From Phoebastria nigripes (Eukaryota; Chordata; Aves; Procellariiformes; Diomedeidae): 64,000 bases of DNA. Numbering within the stretch: the first letter of the stretch is position 1; each line of letters opens with the position of its first letter. Under the pieces are notes generated by a model, which had not been told where the DNA came from, did not search any database, and saw only the letters and a program-made list of their open reading frames with translations. The position numbers and the translations under genes are program-made. This document shows positions 41,501-52,800 of this stretch, one piece after another. The stretch is taken from positions 764,657 through 828,656 of the forward strand of contig JAYKAV010001234.1 of the NCBI GenBank assembly GCA_035582835.1, read 5' to 3'.

Positions 41501-43774
41501 AAGATCAATTTCTTAATAAGGAAGTTTTGCAAGTCTATTCAATAAAAATATCATACAAAGATTCAAGCTGAGTACTTTCCATTCCCAAAAGCTCCTGAAG
41601 TGTTCAGAAACACTGTTGTATGGGAAATATGCTCTGGTATAAAAATCATGGGTAAGTCAACTAGGACCAAATGAAAAGGTGTCACTCTAATCCTACACAG
41701 CTGCCTTGGAAGGGACAAGATCGATTTAAAAGAACATTTAGGTTTAGCCAATTGTCTTCCTACTGCAAAGACTGTGAGAGCCCAATAATCCACTAACAGG
41801 TGATGAGCAGGCAGGAAAAAGGTGTGACAAGTAGGAAGAGTTCAGAAAACAGCTTGCAGTTAGCAGAAAGGAATGAGTAACAGAAGTAACTACCAGGAAC
41901 ATTTACTGGAGAGATGTAAGCTAGCCAGGACAGCCAGAAAAGTGGCTATCATGCAGTTGGCAGCATAGCATCACTATGCTTCCAGACCAGGCCTCTGTAT
42001 CGGTATGCTACATTACATTAGATGACAAGGACATAGGTTTTAAAAAAAGACAAAACAAAAAGCCCACCATCAAATTTGTGTCTAGCCCCCATACCAGTCT
42101 TTCACTAAGGAAAGAAGTATTCTATTACTTGCATATCCTGGAGCTATCCTCTTTCCTCCCTCTTTCCAACAAAAAGCTGTTTAAACCCACTTGGGATAGC
42201 TCCGGCTATTTGCCTTTTGCTGTTCCCATGACGGTTGGATTCTAACCTTGCCTGTGCCAGTGTTCTTGTGTGATGAGACATGAGGAAAAGAGGTAATTTA
42301 AACCAAACTTTNCATAGTGTTCCATTATCTCTGTAAAACACATGGCCCTGAATCCTCAGAGCAAACTCAGTCAGACTGTAAGAATGGTAAGCCTGCACTT
42401 CAGTGGGGAATACAGGATCAGCACTGGTAATCTTCAGGTTAAAAACCAGCTGACAGCCTCTCACAAAAATGTCAGTAATCAAGTGTGGGCTTTAAATTTT
42501 TAGAGCTTTAAAACAGTAAAATTTAGGAAGAAAAATTTTCATGGGGGGATTGAAAGGAATACTAAGTAAAGACGATTCAAAATGCTAAGAAAAATTCCTT
42601 CTTTTTCATAGGCAAGACTGAAACTGCAGAAGGAAAAAAGATTAATCTAACAGGAATGGCTTCATTGGGGAAAAAAAAAAGTAAATGTGCATGCTTTCAG
42701 CCACACGAAAATCTGGAAGAGAAAGAAATGCTACTTCAGTTTCTTGTTTGGTTCACTTCTGATTAATGCTGTTTATTTCTGTGATCCTGTGCTGGTTACC
42801 TAAGAAACCAAGGCAGGTTTGAAGGGCTCTCCAATCAAAAGCGAACATATACAAAAGCAGAAGATGTACCAATACACACACAATGAATGTAGGCTTCTCC
42901 ATTAAAGAGTATTATAGTCATGAAAACATAATACAGGTAATACCATATTCCATAATACAGGTACTCTCTTCTTTTTAAATACAAGCTATATTTAAACCAA
43001 AAGACAAAGAAGTGATGCTTACATAGAAGCAACTATTTACATTGGATACATACATTTACAAAAATATCCATGCACTCACAAAAAATTCGTATCAGAACAG
43101 TCAAAAAAGTTCTCCAAGAGCAAAACAGGGATATGACTGGAAAATAACCAAACGCAGTGGTTAAACTGTAAAAATCTGAAAAAAACCCCAAACTTACAAT
43201 ATCCTTTTTCATCAGACTTTTTTCAAAGTTGTCTTAGATTAATAATGCAAATTATTAAGCGTGTTCTTTAAAAATCCTGAATTAAGCAGTGCAAGATCAT
43301 CCATCTATGCTTTTCTTAAGGGAGTAGGGTGGAAGGGATCAAATTGGATGAGATTTATAAATGTTGGAAAGATTACATGTTACATGTCAGGAAGGTTTCT
43401 GATCCTTTGGGTTACTAATGAGTATTGTTCTCTCAATTTAGAAAATAAATCCAATCCTCCCACAGGAAAAAAGTTAGAAGTAAAATCCTAAGGGTAAGGA
43501 AAACTAAAAGTTTACAGGGTTGCAACAGCAAAGTATATATAATCTCCCACTAAATTAATGTATTCACACTTACCTTTACATTGGGCTTCTTAATGGAAAC
43601 ACCTCTGTACCAGCCTAAAACCAGATAAAACACATTATATTAATTTGTGGCATTGCTTACTTTACACACAAGCAAACTGACTGAAAACTATACAGTTACT
43701 GAGATAGTCTCAAAAACTGGCTGTGCCTCACACAGGTCAAATTTTTTCAAGGGTTTTTTGTTTTGGTTTGTTTT

Positions 43775-43808
<34 letters not shown>

Positions 43809-46800
43809 CTTTTGCTCTGCAATGATGACAAGCAATTAAGAACTTTGAATGCTCCTGTTTAATCCCACCAGGAATAAAAGCAAAATCCTTTGCACATGTC
43901 TGGTCTTATGTATGTCTGTGAGACTAGAGAACAGACTTTAGGATCTAATTTCACAAACCCAATTATTATTCTTTTATCCCCCATCAGATAACAGCCCCAG
44001 ACAGGACAATAAATCAGGAGTAAAACCCAAAACTGCAAAAGGTACAAGTTAAACAGAAGAACCCAATTACCCCTATTTTACACAGGTGAAAGTAATGTCA
44101 CTCCATGCAAGATTCATCAGGAAAATAAACATGCTGAAAACACCATGCAGTTGAACAATGGAAAAGGAGCACACTTCAGTCGTCATGGTAGAGGAGCAGC
44201 TCTTCCACTCCTTAAGACACACAAAACTACCTTGAATTCTTAAAAATATGCTGCTCTCTTCATATCTGGGTCTAATGCTTCAGCCCCAGAACATAAAGCT
44301 AAACCTTAAGACCTGAGCCTGGAACACCCCGCAGGAGCATGGGCGATGAAGAGCGCCAGGCTGCGAGTTCGGTGGAGGAGGCCTGGCCACCCCCGGACAT
44401 CAGAAATTTGTGGGCAAAGTTGGCCAGGCCCAGCTACTACACAAGGAGTGAGTTCAACTGCCTGCATGTCACTCTTCTGTCTACTGCAGCCCACTATTCA
44501 GACAGGCAACAACCCAAACTTGCCAAAACCCAACAATTTCACATAATCTAAATCCACTTTCCATAAAAATTACTCTAATTTTTCCAGCAACTTCCTATTT
44601 CAATTTTTTTTTCTACAGGGGACAGATATAATTTAGTATCTGCAGCATTTAAAAGAGCACTAGGAAAACTTGTCAGTAATTTGCTACGGAGAATAGAGAA
44701 GAACAGAACAAATTAACTGTGTATTTTGTCTCTCAGAAAAAGGACTTCATATTTGGCTGAATTATGACATGAGTCTCATTTAGAGGCTCAGAAGTTGGGA
44801 AGAGGGCCTTGATTTTGTTTTAAAGACAGCCTGCTAGTCTAGAATTTTTTTTTTTTTTTTTTTAAAGGAAATCTGAGTCAATAGAAAATTGATGAATTCA
44901 AGACATTTGCAAATCTTAATATGGAAAAAATTAGACCCATCTTCTTTATTACAGAAATTTCTCATGAACACAAAGATTATTTTCCCATGAAATTATTGCT
45001 TATATTAAAAAATAAAATGTTGTTTTCAATTTATTTCTTAGTTGATCAAACTTCATGGCAATCATATCAATATAAACATATATGCAAAAACAACACATAC
45101 AGATCCTTAAAATGAGTAATTTCTAAAACTCCACACAACTGTGCCTGCAACACCTGCTTTTGAGTAACAGATGCTACATATTTTTAAGGTCACAGAAAAA
45201 AAATAAATGCATTTATCCTGTGATTCATTGTTACCAATATTAAATACAGCATGCTGCTAACTTTTATATCCAAAGATCCTGCACCTTAGAAATAAACATA
45301 CATTTTAAGAGAAACAGAATGGCAAACTTCTCAGTAAATATGGAAAAAAGTGGTTTTATCTAAGTTTGTGAACAGAACTGTAAAAGTTAAAACAAAAACT
45401 GATAAAGCAGGTGCCTGTTCATGATTTAGATGTGCAAGGTAGGGGATGAAACACATTTCCAAAAAACTACCTTCTTTCTGAGTTTCCTGGTCTTAATCAC
45501 AAAACAAATCTTCAAAGCTTAAAAGGTATGTGTTTACAGAGTTGTAAAAAAACAGGAATGGAAGGACCCCTGAGAAATCATCTAGCTCATCCAAGCAATG
45601 TCTCTAAACCTCTCCTCGCAGATGTTTAGCCTGTTTCTAGCAGTGTCCAGTCATTTATCATCAGGACTGAATAACACAGCACTCCTTGCCTGTGGAAAAT
45701 GATGCATACAACTTCCGCAAAACCTAAATTCCAAGGTGTTTCTGCACAGTATTCCAAGGAAACAGAGTATATTTCTGCTACTCCACACAGACCAGTTTGA
45801 AAGTGGTGGTGTTGCACAGGCATCTTTTTAGAAGAAATTTCTTCCACTGATCAACATCAGCCAAGAAAACTGCATGTAACAGTAACATTTTGGTATAGTA
45901 CTTGAAAATCTAGAATATTTATGTCAAGTGGAGAAGGCAAATCCTCACTGGACAACCTATTTCAGTGGCTCAGACAACATACACGTCCTTTATAACCTGA
46001 ACTTTCCTTGCTGCTATTTGAATCCAGGATTATTTCTTTTGGAGAATATGGAAAATATTTTGTTGACTTCCCTTTTGTAGGTACTTTTATGCATTTGGAA
46101 GGTGGTATATTTCCCTTTAATCTTGTAGATTGTGCTCTCCAGATCTTAGTCTTCCTTTCTTTTCTCTTTTCNTTTTCAGTGCGGTATAATATTTTTAGAA
46201 TCACCTTTCCCTGTTTTAAGTTTCCTCCAACTCCATGCAAGCAAGATACAGTAGAAAGAGCTCACCAGAACCTGAAAGCACTAAAGTGTAATATGTAATT
46301 CCTTATTTGCTTACAATGAAGACCACCAAAAACTCATTCTGTATCTCAAAGTAAAAGCTATGAGAAGAGGTACAATGCTTTTTTTAAAAACACATTTAGA
46401 AAATTGCATCTGCATTACATTATTCACTAAAATGAACTAAACCTTTGTTCTGGAATTAGTCTTAAATAGATTAATATTGATCTAATCATACATTTTAAAG
46501 AACATTTATTTTGGAGGATTTAATCACTATAGTAATCAAATCCAGGCAGGCTCTTCGGCTAGTTGTGATCACAACATGCACCACATGGTTAGACCTCAAT
46601 ATTGACTAATGTTTTTAGATGTTACTGTAATACAAATAATTAATTGTTAATACTTTAGAATTAAGGCATTTGTTTTCTAGTGATACATGGCCTTTAAAGG
46701 GTACTGACTTCAAGGAAATGCTGAAAAAGATGAGATTTAAAATTAAGAAACAGAAAAACATGGCTATGAAGTGACAAGAATTTTGTCAATAAGTTAATGC

Positions 46801-49800
46801 AAAACAACAATCATGAGTATCCACAATTTGAACAGGTTAACTGTCTAGTCATGATCAGTAATTCATAAGAATTTGAGTACAGATGAAGTTAAGGCGCAAG
46901 ACCGGAACTAGAACACCTACAAACCTCTACAGAGAAAGACTGTTTCATGCACACAATGCCTCCCCCCATTTCCTTTTCTGACAGCTAAGAATATTCTCAA
47001 ACTGCTTGACCTAGTGGATGACCTAGGGAAAGGAAGACAGATAATTCTAACTGTTTTTCAAAAAATGAATCACCGTACTGGGTCTGGCTGGGATGGAGTT
47101 CATTTTCTCCACAGCAGCCTGTCTGGTCCTGTGTTTTGGATTTGTGGCTAAAACAGTGCTGATAACAGACCAACATTTTGGCTATTGCTGAACAGTGCTT
47201 GTACAACACCAAGGCTTTCTCTTTTTCCCAATGTGCAACCCCCAGCGAGTAGGCAAGGCAAGAACTTGGGAGGGGACATAGCTGCAACAGCTGACCTGAA
47301 TCAGCCAAAGGGATATTCCATACCATATAACATCATTTGCTATAAGAAAACCAAATATTAGTCTATTAGAAGCACCATTCTAAGCAATGTCCTATTTAGG
47401 ATAGGAAGGAGAACACTAAATATATCCCAAACAAGTCTGATGAATTTCAAGTATATATCATAGTCAAAATAAAGTGGATAAAATGACGAAGACATCCTAG
47501 AATGGGCAAAAACACCTTCAATGATACAGATGACACTGTAAGCAAACTTTTTTTCTTTTTTTCTTTGATCACACAGGAAGATAGGCACAGGATGAGCCTA
47601 CTGCTTACACCATAGCACAGTAACAACTGAAGAAAACACTGTTACGTCTAAACATTTGTGAGAAGCTGGGAATGAACGCAGCCATTTGGACTGCATCTTA
47701 ACATTGTGTCAATGTGTATTTCTAGGTCAGTGTCATGACAAAGCCATGTACTTGATAAATTTTGATGAATGGAGGTGCAAAGCTTTTTGTTTGTTTTAAA
47801 GAAATTGATAGTATGGTAGACATAATGCCTCAGCAAAAGAGAAACTGTCAGGGCAGGAATTACATACACTTTCCTAATCTAACTGATTTTGAACAACTCG
47901 TGCTTTACATTTTCAGTATGCCCAAAACAAAGGTTTAATCCCAGTACTGTAGAAGAAAATTGAATGAATCATATCCATTCCAGGGTGTTCTAGACAAGTC
48001 GCTGTATCTTAAAGCCCTATTCCAACTTTGCTCTTACATGGACTCTACTGCACAGTGTAGTAGATAAACCAAGCAGACTACCTGAAGCAATACAGACACA
48101 CTGCACAGTGATCCACACCAGCTAAACCTACCATAGAGTCTAAACATTATGTTTCTAAGGTGAAACACAAAACCCAGGAAAAAACACAATCCTTTACAGC
48201 TGCTTTTTTTAATACCATCTAACGATATTTGATACAAGCTAAGAAAAGTGAAGAGTAGGCTGATCTACAGCCCTACACAGCAAAAAATCCCTCAAAGATT
48301 ACTTCCATGGTAATAAAACTGGAGAAAAACAAAAGGAAAAGTACCCCATTATGCCTGTTGGCTATGCCCACTTGGCTTATAACTTTTTCTTCAAAGTGCA
48401 TTGTCTATACATATATTCACACTGTAGGTTACTTTCAGGCCAGTAATAAAAGCTAAATTACTTAGCAGTATATGCAAGAATGTGTCCCTGTCCTTCCCTT
48501 TGTTTCTAGGGCTTTTTCAGCTGTAAGTATTAGGCTTCCTGCTTAGCTCCTCTGAACTCTGGAATTTAACAAGGCCTCTGAAGAGGCAGGACAGAAAAAT
48601 GGATTGGGAATGTATATACCAACATCACACATCAAAAAAATGCTTAGGTAAATAACATATCTTTCACCTACAACTACCTGTACATATGGAAATTCACAGC
48701 GTCGGAAACTTGAAGCCTTATTACAGAAACCTGCATGCTCTTAGATAAAGACTGAAAAACAGTCTTTCCAAAGATGTATCACACTCAGAAGTCTCAGCAA
48801 TAGTGCAATCCTAGTTAAATTGCAAAAGGAGCTCTGTGGCAGGCCTGCACATCTCAATCTCTTAATCTGAGTGATTAGAAGAGCTACCAATGTTTTTTGA
48901 TCTTTACTTGAAAGTGCCTTGAACAAAACAGGATATTCTTTCTAAAAGCCACCTTATAACCCTTTTCAGATTTCCACTTAATCAACAAGAGGTCTGTCAC
49001 ATGGAAAAAGNTTGTCCCTTTTGAGCACTCCGTAGCAGAAAAACAAAAGGGGCCTAATCAAAAGGTATTGATCTATTTTTCAGAAAAAATAAAGCTCAAA
49101 TATCTGGGTTGAATAACGTAGCATCAGCTGCAGACTGTAGGAAAAAATAAATTCCACGTATAATTTCTTGACAAACAGAATTCTGAAAATAAATTACATA
49201 AGTATTTATGGTAAGTCCTAAAGCTAAACTTGGTTCTTAGAGAAAGCACTGCTAGTAGAATCTGCTACAAGAACTCGAACCTTCTTTGTCCTACAAAAAT
49301 AAGTATACTTTGCAGCATTGTGAGTAACCCTCAAATCTGGAGGAAAGCTATCTTTTGCATATACTAGCCAACAAACAATTGCTTTTACCTTTGAATCTGC
49401 ATATAAGGTGCTTGCAGAGTATCTTTGTGCAGAGCTAAAGGTACTCAAAGTGACCCAGAAGAGGGATGGTAACAGTGCTTNGCAAAAGCTTCTTGATGCC
49501 GAAACCACTCTGTTCTGAGCTTGATGCTCTGAGCAGTGCCAGGACAGGACGAGCAGCAGATGAATACCCAACCCAGGCTGCCAACACCATGTCAGGGAGC
49601 AGCCTCATGCCAGCAGAACCACAGGAATATGCTAATAACACAGTCAGAGAGATGCCACAACAAAAGCAGAAGAGATACAATGTGTTTTTTTCTTGGTGTT
49701 AGCCAAAAAGAGGGCCATCAAGAAGCCATTCCTGTGTTCCAAAAGACTAGTTTGAATAGCCAGGCAAGATCTTCCGCAGCAGCTGAGTGGGTCCAAGAGA

Positions 49801-52800
49801 CTTCGGTTCCACTGGCACACTCCACAAAAGGCAAAGAGGAAAAGGGATGAAAAGGGGGAAAAAGGCAAAGAGGAAAAGGGATATCTCACTGGAGACATCT
49901 TTCTCAGGGTAAACCCAAATTACTGGGAGTGAGTACTGAGTCAGTTTGGCCCAGCCAGCCACAGGACAGCTCCCGACTCCAGGCAGAAGGAAACCTGCAT
50001 TGCTCCCACAGCAATGACAGTCTGAAGTGCGATTCCTCACTCATCTGTATGGTACAACTTGGAAGCATGGCAAAGATACCACTTCTCAAGCACATTGAAT
50101 TCTTCAAGAATTTAATAAGAAACCCTAATTGCAAGCTATATCTGCTGCTTAAGTGTCCCAAATACTGGAAAGCCTTCACTTGACNATGCTGTCACTTCTG
50201 GAATAACAGAGGGAAGCTTTAAATATATTACATGCATGGCTTAAGAACACTATTATTAACATACACACACACATTAAAACCATGTAAATAAATACTTGTG
50301 TGGATACCAGAATTTGCATGGGTAAGGTAATATTCTTTTAATTGGTGCTTCAGGCATCAGCTAGTGTTTCTTTTCTTCAGTGAATACATAACAGTCTCAA
50401 GGTAATAATTAAAGTCACTGAAGTTGTAGCATTTTTAATCTAAAGAAAACTGCTCCCTAGCAATACAAATAAATGGACAAAACAGACATTTTAAATTTAC
50501 TCTGAATGCCACTAGTTACTCACAGCTACTGCCAATGGCAGAGCGATAGCCATATGACTTGAAAAATAGGGTGTTCTTTAGAACACGCAGTCCANGTGTA
50601 TTTCAAACAATGAGCATGCTCATGCTTTGTCACTTGACAAAAGAAAACTCTGTCTTTCAGCATGTATAGGTGGCATACTATTGCCATACACTTTCACCTC
50701 CTCAATGCACGGCATATAAAGCAGAGAACACCACTTACTGTTTCAATTCTCTCTCAGTGGCAAGATCATAAGTGGAAGGGCTCAGAGAGGGGAACAGAGA
50801 GGGGTAAGCTGTGAAAGACAAGCGTACGTACAACTGGTATCTTGAAGAATATTTGTTACCTTTGAGTGAGACCAGTCGAGGATCTCGGAGTCCTTCGTGC
50901 AAACAGTAACTATAAAACCACCCTAGTAACACCACATGCTTTAGACATAGCATAACGTTTGATGAAAACATGGATGGAGCTTTTGGTAGCTTCACAGGAA
51001 AGGCAGACACTAAGTCCATGGGTTTGAACACTGTCGTATTGAATTATTGGGGGCGGGGTGGGGGCAGTGGGAGGCGGTTGTCAGATTTAGACAGGGTTAG
51101 AAAACAGCGATTTAGACATTTGTGGCCTGGTATGAAAGCATGCAGAGTGGCAGGCATACAAATTGATTGAAATTCAAAAGTTCCCATTTCAAGCACATGA
51201 AGAAGATACATAGTAACAAAGACAACTGTATTTTATTGCATTTTATTTAAAAAATGCATAGACAACTACAATAAAAAAAGATTTTAAAAAAACATGTTAT
51301 CAATTGGTATTCATATATGTATGCATATATGTATTCATAATCATATATATGCATATATGTATTCATATATATGCATACACACATGTATATATGCAAGTAT
51401 ATGTCTTATACATGCACACACACGTATATATGCAAGTATATGTTCATAAGACATATACTTGCATATATATATATGCATACACATACACATGTATTTGTTC
51501 CTTCACTCTGCAAATATATATAAAACCTAGCTGCAGAGGTACCCGAGAACTTGATATAGAAAATTCCCTACTCCTTCATTCAATTGCTCTAAATGCAGCG
51601 ACCGCTTTTTACACCAGTCACTACAAAAGAGCACTCGCTCTTTTGTCATAATAATACAGTTATTCAATAAGTCATTATGATTAAAAATAAGCACGTTCAG
51701 AAGTATAGCTAGTATTTGAATCTTTGTCAGCCTTGAATTCTTCAGTGAGTCTCCAAAATCATTCTTCACATCACTAGAAGGTTTGTGTGTATGTGAATCC
51801 TTTTAATCCAGACAGTGAAGTCCCTATGTAGAGAATTATGCACAAACTATTCTAAGTAGTGAAGCTGAAACAGCAGTGGATCTTCTGTCGACTCCCACAG
51901 TAGTGACCCTTATTTGCATGGGTTAACATTAATTTATCCAGNTTGTCTGGACAAGAGAATCCCCAGCAAATGATGCAGAAGTAGANGATGAGGTATGTTT
52001 CATTCAAAATTTGCAAGGCAAACCAAGGACCGTGTTAAACAACCACTTAGACAAGAATGCTTAAACAATGACTACTTTTTTTTCTTTTAAGAACCTACTT
52101 TGCACATTTAGTGTGCTTTTTTGCATAATTCACACATGCAAGAGCTGCAGCACAGACCATCTGAATATTCAGATGAGTCTTATATTGTGGAGTTCCAGAT
52201 GTTATACTCAAAATTAATATAACTTCTTATATATGTAAAGTCCATGGTAAAGGCACCTCAACCAAAATGACAGGATAGAGGGCTTAAAAAACAAAACCAA
52301 AAAAATCTCTTTGTATAGAGATACAAACACCTCCTTCCACCCAGGAAAACACTTGGTCTGAGGGCCTCCTTTCTCAGCAATTTGAAGACTGGCATGAATT
52401 GCCTTTGAGGAATGATCCTTAAAACTACTGGCAAAGGAAATACACAGCGCCTAATTATCACAACACTGTAAAGAGACACTGGATTATCCTTTGAGAACGT
52501 GCTCTTATTTCCCAGAGTTTTGAAAGTTTCCTTGATTACCAGAAACGGTTTGAAAATATCATGACTGCTTTCAGCAACATACACTGTTTTACCCCAGAGC
52601 TATGCTATCGTATGCAAAGTAATAAATTTTTCCTGAGCTTGCACCATGTACTAATTCAGAAGACCTGGCAGAATGACTACAGTGAACACTCAGTGCTCGA
52701 GTAAAGTTTAGCCCATTACACCACATGTGTTTTTATAAAAAACATTATCATTTGCAGGTATAATACTACAGGTATTGTTTACAGCATGCTGCTTCATGGA

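Noticed and set aside
49224..50183. Cluster of overlapping frames on both strands at about 49.2-50.2 kb
   Set aside because: GC is somewhat higher here, which lengthens frames on all strands. I found no domain, splice pattern or known repeat. It is left as unassigned sequence.
51304..51651. 115-codon frame rich in Tyr, Ile and His
   Set aside because: It is a translation of the ATGCATAT-type repeat, not a gene.
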